Assembly: GCA_934277375.1 (NCBI GenBank)
Contig: CAKQTZ010000006.1
Location: 124,001-188,000 of the forward strand
Source: an uncultured Coprococcus sp.
GTDB taxonomy: Bacteria; Bacillota; Clostridia; Lachnospirales; Lachnospiraceae
DNA length: 64,000 bases
Direction of reading: 5' to 3'
Shown here: piece after piece, positions 51,877 to 59,477 of the stretch
How positions within the stretch are numbered: position 1 is the stretch's first letter
Layout of the letters: the number at the start of each line of letters is the position of its first letter
Translations under genes and position numbers: made by a program
Notes under the pieces: generated by a model
Databases searched by the model: none
The model's input: the letters and a program-made list of their open reading frames with translations, nothing else
Told to the model about the DNA's origin: nothing

Positions 51877-52170
51877 TCAATTCAGTAATTCCACCTTCAG
51901 GGAAACGAGCGTATCAGTACAATACTCGTGGGTATACACCAATACAACTCCAAGTGTGAACACACTTAAGAACGCCAGCAACACTGGCGTAGTTGACATT
52001 GTCTTTATATTTGAAAGGAACTGTGCAGCCTGCTGCAAATGCATACATATAGGACATTCCTGCCCCGTACAGTCATGCTCCACATTGCGCGCAATATAGC
52101 CGTAAGAGAAAAGTACTCCCGATACAAAGAACACTATAAGAATCCATGACATTATTCTCTTTTTACTCAT
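51877..52170 (-). CDS. Small two-helix membrane protein with HDCTGQECPIC motif
   Basis: Protein of 97 residues with two membrane helices (about 8-25 and 62-80) and a short extracytoplasmic loop between them holding HDCTGQECPICMHLQQA. The His, three Cys and acidic residues in 13 positions look like a metal or redox site. It lies between the Zur-like regulator and znuA in the same operon. I do not know a characterised homolog. A role in zinc sensing or hand-over is inferred from position only. Confidence 0.7.
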   Translation of the reverse strand: MSKKRIMSWILIVFFVSGVLFSYGYIARNVEHDCTGQECPICMHLQQAAQFLSNIKTMSTTPVLLAFLSVFTLGVVLVYTHEYCTDTLVSLKVELLN

Positions 52171-52267
52171 TCTGCACACCTCCTTTTCATGTTTAGGAAA
52201 TTTCGGGATATATAGTTTTTGATGTGACCATAACGATACAGTCCTATCTGTAACAATCCCGTTTAGT

Positions 52268-52696
52268 TTAAACTACAGCGACTCCACAACGCCTCTGACA
52301 ATCTTTGCAAATACCACATATCGACGATCTGTCACAGTCGATCACAAATCCATACCTATCCTGAACGCCTTTAGCTATGTGATTCATGGTATCGCGGTCA
52401 ATATGTATGACTCTTCCACACTTAACACACTGCATATGAAGGTGCTCGTGACAACTATGATCAGCCTTTTCCATTCTATACATGCATGAACTACCATCAG
52501 CACTCTGATACTTTATCAATTTGTCCTGGGTAACCATGCGGTCAAGATTGCGATATACGGTCGTTGTATTCGCATCTATTCCATTCTCATCCAAATACAC
52601 ACTTACATCAGCCGCGCAAAAACCTCTGTCTTGCCTCTCTGCAGCAAATGCCTCTATAGCCTGACTTATTCTCGTTTTATACTCCCTCGCCATACT
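52268..52696 (-). CDS. zur: Fur-family metal regulator, probably Zur
   Basis: Fur-family repressor of 142 residues. The winged helix has TTVYRNLDRMVTQDKLIKY, followed by the regulatory site region CHEHLHMQCVKCGRVIHID and the structural zinc site CGICKDCQRRC. Its gene heads the operon with znuACB, so Zur is the best call over Fur or PerR. The ATG at 52696 has GAGGG upstream. A perfect TGCAAA-TCG-TTTGCA palindrome sits between the promoter and the start, indicating autoregulation. Confidence 0.87.
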   Translation of the reverse strand, partial: SMAREYKTRISQAIEAFAAERQDRGFCAADVSVYLDENGIDANTTTVYRNLDRMVTQDKLIKYQSADGSSCMYRMEKADHSCHEHLHMQCVKCGRVIHIDRDTMNHIAKGVQDRYGFVIDCDRSSICGICKDCQRRCGVAVV

Positions 52697-52713
52697 ATCC
52701 CTCTTTTTGAATT

Positions 52714-52728
52714 TGCAAATCGTTTGCA
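52714..52728 (-). promoter_or_regulatory. Candidate Zur operator
   Basis: TGCAAA, a 3-bp centre and TTTGCA form a perfect palindrome located about 3-17 bp downstream of the predicted transcript start and 18 bp before the zur ATG. Binding there would block transcription of the whole zinc operon. Confidence 0.6.
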
Positions 52729-52737
52729 TTTTACTGC

Positions 52738-52766
52738 ATCATAAATGGCTTTTAACTTTATGTCAA
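52738..52766 (-). promoter_or_regulatory. Promoter of the zinc uptake operon
   Basis: On the minus strand TTGACA (52761-52766), a 17-bp spacer and TATGAT (52738-52743). It is the only clear sigma-A promoter found for the six genes from zur to the lipoprotein. Confidence 0.75.
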
Positions 52767-52811
52767 TACCCTTTTATATAATTAAACTGGATCTGTATAC
52801 CCGCACATATT

Positions 52812-52842
52812 AAAACTGGATGGCCTGAACCATCCGGCTAAA
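52812..52842 (-). terminator. Terminator of the methyltransferase gene
   Basis: CCGGATGG and CCATCCAG pair on the minus strand around a short loop and are followed by TTTTAATA. It lies about 20 bp past the stop codon at 52863. Confidence 0.7.
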
Positions 52843-52862
52843 CTATTTATTCCGCATATATC

Positions 52863-53684
52863 TCACTTTTCCATCACCACAATCTTGTTAGATATATTGC
52901 TGACAAATGGTATTTTGCCAATGACTTTATACACTGGTATGAACTCCGCCATTCCTTCTACAAGGCTGTGCTGTTCTATGTATCTGTATCTCGGTATGAT
53001 CTCTGCCAGCTTCTTTCCGTTTGACACGCCCCAGGAGAACTTGGCATGGCTTCCATGTATGGATTTCTCCTTGATATGCTTCGCCATGAACGGTGCCATG
53101 GTCTCGACAAATACTGTGGCATGAGTAAACTTTCTGTCTATTATGTCAAATATTTTCTTCACATCAGCCTCCGTCAGATACATTGTAAGTCCCTCTATTA
53201 TGATCAGTACAGGTTCGCCGGCATACTCTACCATGTCAGCCCATTTGCCGTCCATGGCCGACTCCGCTATCTGATACACCGGTCCGTCCTCCTGCAGGAA
53301 CTTTGCCCTGACAGTCATGGTCTCCGGGAGATCAATATTGTACCAGCCTTTATATCTGCCCTCATTTCTATAGCAGCGGGTATCAAGACCACAGGCGATA
53401 TTCACAACCACGACGCCCTTATGTTTTTTCAGGTATTCTGACACCAGCTTATCCAGCACTATAGTTCTGGCTATGACTCCGCTTCCCATTGCCATATCTT
53501 TATCTGCAAGGGAAAAATCATAATCAAGACTGTCAACTATCTCTATTGCCTTGCCATCGTATATGGCATGGTCCGGTTTTCTTGATTCCTTCGCCCTTGC
53601 GTAAAGTGTCTGGAGCATCGTCTCCGGAACTCCTGTTATGTCCACCTTTGATCTGTCTGCTGTGTTGTTCTGTGTGCTACCCAT
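52863..53684 (-). CDS. Class I SAM-dependent methyltransferase (LCMT/PpmA-like)
   Basis: Methyltransferase of 273 residues of the leucine carboxyl methyltransferase-like family. The SAM-binding motif is VVVVNIACGLDTRCYRN near residue 95, followed by YNIDLPETMTVRAKFL and LIIIEGLTMYL. Bacterial members of this family include enzymes acting on small metabolites and antibiotics (TcmP type), but no substrate can be assigned. It lies next to a TetR regulator, and its upstream region shares ATAACAC and TGTTATGTT with the tetR promoter, so it is a likely TetR target. Confidence 0.85.
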   Translation of the reverse strand: MGSTQNNTADRSKVDITGVPETMLQTLYARAKESRKPDHAIYDGKAIEIVDSLDYDFSLADKDMAMGSGVIARTIVLDKLVSEYLKKHKGVVVVNIACGLDTRCYRNEGRYKGWYNIDLPETMTVRAKFLQEDGPVYQIAESAMDGKWADMVEYAGEPVLIIIEGLTMYLTEADVKKIFDIIDRKFTHATVFVETMAPFMAKHIKEKSIHGSHAKFSWGVSNGKKLAEIIPRYRYIEQHSLVEGMAEFIPVYKVIGKIPFVSNISNKIVVMEK

Positions 53685-53713
53685 TTCTCATTTCCTCCTG
53701 CTTGTTAAATTGA

Positions 53714-53780
53714 GCAAACGCATGAAAGGCGCTTGCGCGCGGCGTTTGCGTAAAATATAACACTTGTCATGTTCTGTTAT
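53714..53780 (-). promoter_or_regulatory. Upstream region of the methyltransferase with TetR-like site
   Basis: ATAACA (53757-53762) and TGTTAT (53775-53780) are inverted arms 12 bp apart, overlapping a TATATT box. Both arms recur at the tetR promoter. Nearer the gene, GCAAACGC (53714-53721) and GCGTTTGC (about 53742-53749) form a leader hairpin. Confidence 0.45.
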
Positions 53781-53784
53781 GTTC

Positions 53785-53820
53785 ATAAAAATAAGAGGTT
53801 CATCACCGATGAACCTCTTT
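53785..53820 (-). terminator. Terminator overlapping the tetR stop codon
   Basis: AAGAGGTTCAT and ATGAACCTCTT form an 11-bp perfect stem, followed on the minus strand by ATTTTTAT. The tetR stop codon lies in the loop, so the last codons are part of the hairpin. Confidence 0.8.
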
Positions 53821-54402
53821 CTTTAAGCTCTCTATCAACTTTTCTGTACCGCCTGTGGCATGAATACCAATCTTTTCTGTCAGATACATTTTCTTCTCCA
53901 CATCTACATTCTCGTTCAGTATCGCCATGGCTCCTTCAAGCCGCGTCTTCGCCAGCACGCGAACCAAAGTCTCATCCGGCTCGTATCCGAGCTGTGACCG
54001 GTAATATGCCGCAAATGAATGTCTCATGAACGCCTCAACCCTCTGGTGATAATTCTCATAGCAGCTGCCGTCAGCGCCATACATGATGATCATTGTCTCT
54101 TCCCTGTGTGCCAAAAGGAATTGCATCATGATCTTATCTGCATCTACGCCCGTACCGGGGTTCTCAATCTCCCCCTTCATAAGTTTTGCAAGCATGGCCT
54201 CGTATTGGTTCACAAGTGGTTCGAGTATCGCCTTGAACAATGCCTCCTTACTCTCAAATGAAAAGTAAAAGGCTCCGGTGGTAACTCCCGCACTTTTGCA
54301 TATTCTTCTAAGGCTTGCCCTATGGTAACCATTCTTAAGGAATTCCTCTTTGCCGGCTTTTTTCAGTTTTTCTATCGTTTCACTGCGCTTGTCGTTTTCC
54401 AT
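53803..54402 (-). CDS. TetR-family transcriptional regulator
   Basis: TetR-type repressor of 199 residues. The N-terminal HTH (about 8-55) reads FLKNGYHRASLRRICKSAGVTTGAFYFSFESKEALF. The rest is a helical ligand-binding domain of unknown specificity. The ATG at 54402 lies only about 10 bp past a -10 box and has no ribosome binding site, so the mRNA is probably leaderless. The neighbouring methyltransferase (same strand, downstream) is the likely partner gene. Confidence 0.87.
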   Translation of the reverse strand: MENDKRSETIEKLKKAGKEEFLKNGYHRASLRRICKSAGVTTGAFYFSFESKEALFKAILEPLVNQYEAMLAKLMKGEIENPGTGVDADKIMMQFLLAHREETMIIMYGADGSCYENYHQRVEAFMRHSFAAYYRSQLGYEPDETLVRVLAKTRLEGAMAILNENVDVEKKMYLTEKIGIHATGGTEKLIESLKKEVHR

Positions 54403-54441
54403 AACACATGTTATGTTAGCACAAACTAACCAATCTAACAA
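54401..54441 (-). promoter_or_regulatory. tetR promoter with overlapping operators
   Basis: On the minus strand TTGTTA (54436-54441), a 17-bp spacer and TAACAT (54413-54418). Two inverted repeats overlap it: GTTAG/CTAAC (54415-54430) and ATAACA/TGTTAT (54401-54414). Autorepression is likely. Confidence 0.6.
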
Positions 54442-54461
54442 CCTCTTTTTTTATATGCACC

Positions 54462-55013
54462 TTATCTTTCGTTCAGGTATTTCCTTACCGTCTCAAGCCC
54501 TCCAATTGGCACGCAGAACTTCTGGTCATGGTTCTTACATGCCTCATAGGTTTCCTCCAGATCAAACCAGCTCACGCCGTCCAACTCTTCCTTCTGGATC
54601 GTCAGGTCTGCTATATCCACCGTTTTCTGATACACGAACACAAATGCCACCTCATTGTCCCTGAACATTTTGCCGTGAAATTCCTTCTCATACTGTATTC
54701 TGAATGTTCCCGCAAAATCAAGATCTGTGGCCTCAGCCTTTATGCCAAGCTCCTCACCGAGCTCCCTGAGCGCCGACTCCATCGGCTCATCGCCTGCCTG
54801 TATATGTCCGGCAGAGGAAGTGTCATACCTTCCGGGAAATGAATCCTTATCCATCGACCTCTTCTGCAGAAGAACCTTATACCTGCCATTCTCTTTCTTC
54901 GCTATCCAGATATGCGCAGTCCTGTGGCATATGCCTTTTGCATGCGCCTCGCTCCTCTCCACTGTGTCTCCGGTGGGGCTGCCCTGTTCGTCACATATAT
55001 CAAAAAGTTCCAT
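54462..55013 (-). CDS. NUDIX hydrolase, isopentenyl-diphosphate isomerase-like
   Basis: NUDIX protein of 183 residues. It opens with MELFDICDEQGSPTGDTVER and has RTAHIWIAKKENGRYKVLLQKRS, the layout of the YfcD/IDI-like group, and a complete NUDIX box ending RELGEELGI. The substrate is unknown; members hydrolyse nucleoside diphosphate derivatives. It starts 23 bp after the sbcC stop and is probably the third gene of the sbcDC operon. Confidence 0.85.
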   Translation of the reverse strand: MELFDICDEQGSPTGDTVERSEAHAKGICHRTAHIWIAKKENGRYKVLLQKRSMDKDSFPGRYDTSSAGHIQAGDEPMESALRELGEELGIKAEATDLDFAGTFRIQYEKEFHGKMFRDNEVAFVFVYQKTVDIADLTIQKEELDGVSWFDLEETYEACKNHDQKFCVPIGGLETVRKYLNER

Positions 55014-55036
55014 TATAGTGTACCGTCCTTCTATTC

Positions 55037-57808
55037 CTACACCACCAGCCGGGCCTTTGCCCTGCCGGTTCTGTCCTTTTCCACCACTATCTGCTTGTCA
55101 ATCTTCTCCTTGAGTTCAGTCACGTGCGATATTATTCCCACCAGCTTACGTCCCTCGGTCACGCTGACCAGCGCTTTGTATGCCTGTGGCAGAGTCTTTT
55201 CTGTATCAAGGGATCCAAAGCCCTCATCCACAAACATCGTATCTATCTGAATTCCGCCAGCCGAAGCCTGCACCTCATCGGAGAGTCCAAGCGCAAGTGA
55301 AAGCGATGCCATGAATGACTCACCGCCAGAAAGCGACTTAACATCTCGTCTGCTGCCGTTGTAATGATCCACAACACAGAGGTCAAGGCCGATCTGGCTT
55401 CTCTTGTCACTGCTGTCCGTCACACGCCCCAGCTCATACTGACCGTCTGACATCTTCAGGAATCTCAGGTTCGCGCGCTGAATTATCCTGTCAAAATACG
55501 ACATCTGTATATATGCCTCTAGGTTTATCTTATTCTTGCCGGTTACATTCCCCGAGGCGGTGTCATAAAGTGACTTCACACTGACGTATTCCTTTTCTTT
55601 TGACGAAAGTTCATCGGACTTCCTGCCGATATTCGCCATCGCCGTTTCATTTGCGCGGATGCGGCTGTTTCCATCCTGCATGAGAAGTCTGATCCTTCCA
55701 AGCTCATTTCTTGCTGCGACTTTATCTTCCTCAAGCTTGGCAAGTTCCAGCTTCTCTGCTGACTCCAGCGTGTCTGTCAGAGCCTTTATCTGTCCCTCCA
55801 GTGTCTTGATATTCTGGATCACAGCATTATATCTCTTCTCGGAGGCGTCAAACGAATCCTGCAGTTTCTTCGCGCTGCTAAGGATCTCGTTCATCTGCGT
55901 TTCCGCCTCACTTCGATTCCTGAATCTGAGCCCCGCGGCCAGTTCTGTCGCCTGTTCTCTGTCTGAGACAACCTTTGCCGTGAGCGCCGATATATTTCTC
56001 TCAAGCTCCGCCAGCTTCACCTGCATCCCCGCAAATGCTTCTTCCTCCTGAGGAAGTTTTGCAGCAAGCTCATCCCTTCTGCTGACCCTTTTACGTTCTG
56101 CCTCTATCTGTCTGTCAGTATCCGCGATCTTCTCATTGTAATATCCGACATTCTTCTCGACCTTTTCCGGCAGACCTTCTATATCATCCGGGTTATCAAA
56201 TTTCTTTCCAGCCTGCTCAATGATGCTGTTTCTTATCTCAGTTACACTGGCGAGCTTTACCTTTGCATCCGTAGCACTGGCATTTGCTCTGTCACGGGCC
56301 TTGTCCGCATTTTTCTTCGCAGTCTCAAGCTGTGCCTCCGTAGGTGCTTCATTCGGCAGCTCCGCCAAATGCTTGTGTTCAGTGGCTCCGCATACAGGAC
56401 ACGCCTGTCCCTCTTTCAGATCCTTTGCAAGGATTCCCGCCTGGGCATTCCTGTACAGTGTACTCATATGCTCATACATATCCTGATTTCTGGTATACGT
56501 CTCGTTATCAAGCAGATACTGTTTCTGTGCTTTGTCCACCGCCTGCTTTCTTCTGCCGTATTCCATGAGCAGTCTGCTTATACCATTCAGATAGTCAACA
56601 GCGTCAGCCATCTTCTCCCTCGATGCCGTGATTGCAACTATTTTCTCCCCCGCATCCGCAAGCTGTGTCTGTTCCAGTCTCAGCTTTTCTATGCTCTTCT
56701 GTTTGTCTGTCACAAGCATTCTGCCCTTCTCGGCCTGTTCATTTTGCCTTTGCAGGAGCTGTTCCTCGTCTGCAATATTTTTTCGCTTCTCGTCCAGTTT
56801 CTCATAGTTTGGAAGCTCGTTATTTATAACTGCTGCCTGCCTTTGGAGCTCTTCCGTCTCTGGGAGCGCTTCCTTTGCCCTGTTTAACTCTGCCTCCGCC
56901 GCAGTTCTGTCATTCTGTACATTTGCAAGCTCCAAATGTGCCTTTTCAAGCTGCACTCTGGCTTTCTCTGTCTGCTGTGCCTTGCCTATCAGCGTGTCAA
57001 ACTCCCCGACCCGGGTCTCAAGTGTACCGATCTGCTTCTCATATGAATCCGTTCTTGCCTTCTCCGTTACAATAAGCTTTCCGATGAGTGTAATCACCTC
57101 ATCAATTGGCATCTGGCCGTCCTTTGCCTTCTGGACACTGATCCCAAGAGGATCATCCTCTCCGCAGACTATTCCGGATATATACTGCTCTATACTCTTC
57201 TTCATATCGTCCCGTTCACTCTGAAGCTTTCTCGTCTCATCCTGAAGCCGCTTCTGCAGAACAAAATACCTCGATGTGTGGAAAAGCTTGCTGAATATCT
57301 TCTGTCTGTCCCCGGACTCCGCTACCAACAGTTCCTTGAACTCACCCTGAGCAAGCATGGATATCTGCGAAAACTGCTCTCTGTCCACGCCCATCAATTC
57401 CTGAAGGTATGAATTGACCTTTGTCCTGTTGGCGATGACCGAGTCATCCGGCAGATACAGTTCTGCAGCCGCGTCCTGCTGGGTAGTGCCTTCGCCCTTT
57501 TTCTTTCTTCTCTCATAAGAAGGATTTCTTTTAACCCTGTATGTCTTCCCCATATGTTCAAATGTCAGTTCAACGTACGTATCTGTGTCCACATCAGCAT
57601 ACGTTGATCTCATCATCCTCGCATCACGGCTCGCTCCGCTCGGTTCATCATACAGCGCGTAACAGACGGCATCAAAGATCGTGGTTTTTCCCGCACCTGT
57701 ATCCCCAGTTACCAGATACAAGCCTTCCGACCCAAGCTGTGCCATATCAAGCGTCTGCACCCCCGCATATGGTCCAAATGCCGACATTGTAAGATTTAGT
57801 GGTCTCAT
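55037..57808 (-). CDS. sbcC: Exonuclease subunit SbcC (Rad50-like SMC ATPase)
   Basis: ATPase of the SbcCD nuclease, 923 residues. The N-terminal half-domain has Walker A VTGDTGAGKTTIFDAVCYAL. Two long coiled-coil arms flank the zinc hook CPVCGATEH in the middle. The C-terminal half-domain has signature KSLSGGESFMASLSLALGL and Walker B IDTMFVDEGFGSLD. With SbcD it cleaves DNA hairpins and blocked ends. The ATG at 57808 overlaps the sbcD stop by one base (TGATG). Confidence 0.95.
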   Translation of the reverse strand: MRPLNLTMSAFGPYAGVQTLDMAQLGSEGLYLVTGDTGAGKTTIFDAVCYALYDEPSGASRDARMMRSTYADVDTDTYVELTFEHMGKTYRVKRNPSYERRKKKGEGTTQQDAAAELYLPDDSVIANRTKVNSYLQELMGVDREQFSQISMLAQGEFKELLVAESGDRQKIFSKLFHTSRYFVLQKRLQDETRKLQSERDDMKKSIEQYISGIVCGEDDPLGISVQKAKDGQMPIDEVITLIGKLIVTEKARTDSYEKQIGTLETRVGEFDTLIGKAQQTEKARVQLEKAHLELANVQNDRTAAEAELNRAKEALPETEELQRQAAVINNELPNYEKLDEKRKNIADEEQLLQRQNEQAEKGRMLVTDKQKSIEKLRLEQTQLADAGEKIVAITASREKMADAVDYLNGISRLLMEYGRRKQAVDKAQKQYLLDNETYTRNQDMYEHMSTLYRNAQAGILAKDLKEGQACPVCGATEHKHLAELPNEAPTEAQLETAKKNADKARDRANASATDAKVKLASVTEIRNSIIEQAGKKFDNPDDIEGLPEKVEKNVGYYNEKIADTDRQIEAERKRVSRRDELAAKLPQEEEAFAGMQVKLAELERNISALTAKVVSDREQATELAAGLRFRNRSEAETQMNEILSSAKKLQDSFDASEKRYNAVIQNIKTLEGQIKALTDTLESAEKLELAKLEEDKVAARNELGRIRLLMQDGNSRIRANETAMANIGRKSDELSSKEKEYVSVKSLYDTASGNVTGKNKINLEAYIQMSYFDRIIQRANLRFLKMSDGQYELGRVTDSSDKRSQIGLDLCVVDHYNGSRRDVKSLSGGESFMASLSLALGLSDEVQASAGGIQIDTMFVDEGFGSLDTEKTLPQAYKALVSVTEGRKLVGIISHVTELKEKIDKQIVVEKDRTGRAKARLVV

Positions 57809-58977
57809 CACCAGACCTCCTTCCATATAGAGTCTATGATATCCTGAACAAAACTCCTCTGTTCATCACTCATTTCCTGGTTGTTCTGCTTCTCATACAA
57901 CTCTCCAAACAGATCTATGGGCTTTTTCCCTTCAAGCACAGCTCCATCGTCTATCGTCTGTGTCACACGGGTTCGTGTGTTGTCATATCCCAGCTTCATC
58001 ACATTTGGATATACCGTTCTGAGCTTGCCCAAAGCATCCGGCACGTCATCCTCGTCCGTGAGGACCACATACAGATAATCATCCACAGCCGTTCCCTCAT
58101 AGTTTCGCCTGTCCATCAGCTCGTCAAATGTTCCCTTTACCTCTCGCAGCTCATGCATCGGAACAAGCGGAACAGTCCTTATCTCTATTTTCTTGTTCTC
58201 AGGAATGTCAACAACCGTCACAGATTTCGTATGCTTAGCCTCAGAGAGTGAATACTTAAGCGGTGTTCCGCAATATCTGACAGTCTCCCTGCCCACTTTC
58301 TGCGGCCCATGTATATGCCCCAGCGCCACATAGTCAAATGAGTCAAATACCGACACATCCACATTGTCCAGACCGCCCACATTCTCCTCCGACTCCGAGC
58401 GCACAGCCCCGGTCACAAACTGGTGAGCCACCAGGATATTTGTCGCTTTCTCATCGATATCCATGTGCTCCACCGCCACACGGCAGGCATCCTTGTAATC
58501 CTTTATATCATCCGCCTCATCAGGGAACACCGCTCTGACCATTGCCGGCTTCACAAATGGCAGCATATATATGTTCACCATCTGTCCTTTTCCGTCCTCC
58601 AGCTTATATGGTCTGACCAGCCCCTCTCCCATCCTGGCTATCTGTGCCGAATCATATACCGGCGATATATGGATTCCACTGAGATCAATCAGACTTGATG
58701 CAAATGCCAGCTTGGCCGCCGAGTCATGGTTGCCGCTGATGATATACACCTGCAGCTTTCTCTTTGCAAGCGATGTCAGGAAGCTGTCCAACAGCTTCAC
58801 CGCCTCCTCGCTCGGCACTGACTTATCATAGACATCCCCAGCTATGATGACTCCATCCGGCTGCTCATCATCGATGATACCCAGTATTTCTTTTAATATA
58901 TATTCCTGATCCTCCAGCATGGAAAATTCATTTACACGCTTTCCTATGTGAAGATCCGATATATGAACTAAACGCAT
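57808..58977 (-). CDS. sbcD: Exonuclease subunit SbcD (Mre11-like nuclease)
   Basis: Mn-dependent nuclease of 389 residues. The metallophosphoesterase motifs are in order: ISDLHIGKR, IAGDVYDKS, ISGNHDSAAKL, LVAHQFV and ALGHIHGPQ. A C-terminal capping domain follows. The ATG at 58977 has AGGAGG upstream and begins with the family-typical MRLVHISDLHIG. It is the first gene of sbcDC-NUDIX and divergent from a small protein gene. Confidence 0.95.
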   Translation of the reverse strand: MRLVHISDLHIGKRVNEFSMLEDQEYILKEILGIIDDEQPDGVIIAGDVYDKSVPSEEAVKLLDSFLTSLAKRKLQVYIISGNHDSAAKLAFASSLIDLSGIHISPVYDSAQIARMGEGLVRPYKLEDGKGQMVNIYMLPFVKPAMVRAVFPDEADDIKDYKDACRVAVEHMDIDEKATNILVAHQFVTGAVRSESEENVGGLDNVDVSVFDSFDYVALGHIHGPQKVGRETVRYCGTPLKYSLSEAKHTKSVTVVDIPENKKIEIRTVPLVPMHELREVKGTFDELMDRRNYEGTAVDDYLYVVLTDEDDVPDALGKLRTVYPNVMKLGYDNTRTRVTQTIDDGAVLEGKKPIDLFGELYEKQNNQEMSDEQRSFVQDIIDSIWKEVW

Positions 58978-59023
58978 GTAGAAGCCTCCTTTGATAAACA
59001 AATATATATTACAGTTTAGCACA

Positions 59024-59120
59024 AATGTCATATTCGAGGAAATGACATTATGCACACAAAGAGTAAAATGTCAACTGGCTCATTGCAACATTTGACATAT
59101 TATTATTTTTGATATAATAA
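59024..59120. promoter_or_regulatory. Divergent promoters with repeated TGTCA half-sites
   Basis: Toward sbcD: TTGACA (minus, 59069-59074), 18-bp spacer, TAATGT (59045-59050). Toward the small protein: TTGACA (59092-59097), 17-bp spacer, TAATAA (59115-59120). Four TGTCA/TGACA elements lie at 59024-59031, 59041-59049, 59066-59074 and 59091-59099. The first two are an 8-bp inverted repeat AATGTCAT/ATGACATT, and the last two a 7-bp one, ATGTCAA/TTGACAT. Confidence 0.55.
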
Positions 59121-59175
59121 AGAGAATTATTAAATTTATTTAATATCCGAGATGCTAAAGGAGCGTGATACACCA

Positions 59176-59385
59176 ATGAGCAACGCACGAAATTGGTTTA
59201 AGGCCAGAAAAACTGATGAATACACAGACGAAAACCATACTGAGGAAAAGAATTCTATGAAGGAAGCTATGAGCATTGCACAGGACGAAAAGTTCACAGA
59301 CCCTGCCCAGCTTGAAGCATTGGGTTTTGACAAGGAAATAGCCCGAAGCACTATAGTAATTCTTAAAGAACTTGGCATTGTATAA
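59176..59385 (+). CDS. Small hypothetical protein
   Basis: Protein of 69 residues: MSNARNWFKARKTDEYTDEN, then a charged helix and an Ala/Leu-rich C-terminal helix (LEALGFDKEIARSTIVILKEL), which resembles a small UBA- or HTH-like helical bundle. It has a good promoter at 59092-59120. AAAGGAG lies 12 bases before the ATG at 59176, a wide spacing; the ATG at 59152 comes before that site. The gene is followed by a hairpin. Function unknown. Confidence 0.6.
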   Translation: MSNARNWFKARKTDEYTDENHTEEKNSMKEAMSIAQDEKFTDPAQLEALGFDKEIARSTIVILKELGIV

Positions 59386-59397
59386 TCTCAAGGCACA

Positions 59398-59449
59398 TAA
59401 AGTCTCCGGACAGTCTGTTCACAAAAACAGAATACCCGGAGGCTTTATC
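59398..59449. terminator. Shared hairpin between convergent genes
   Basis: TAAAGTCTCCGG and CCGGAGGCTTTA form a long stem around an inner ACAGTCTGTT/AACAGAAT pairing. It lies between the plus-strand small protein gene and the minus-strand aldo-keto reductase gene and could stop both transcripts, though the T-tracts are short. Confidence 0.6.
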
Positions 59450-59477
59450 AACTTCATCGCGTATAAAACATATCTAC

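Noticed and set aside
52268..52696. Calling the Fur-family protein Fur or PerR
   Set aside because: Its operon carries znuACB and no iron or peroxide genes, so Zur fits better, though metal specificity is not proven by sequence.
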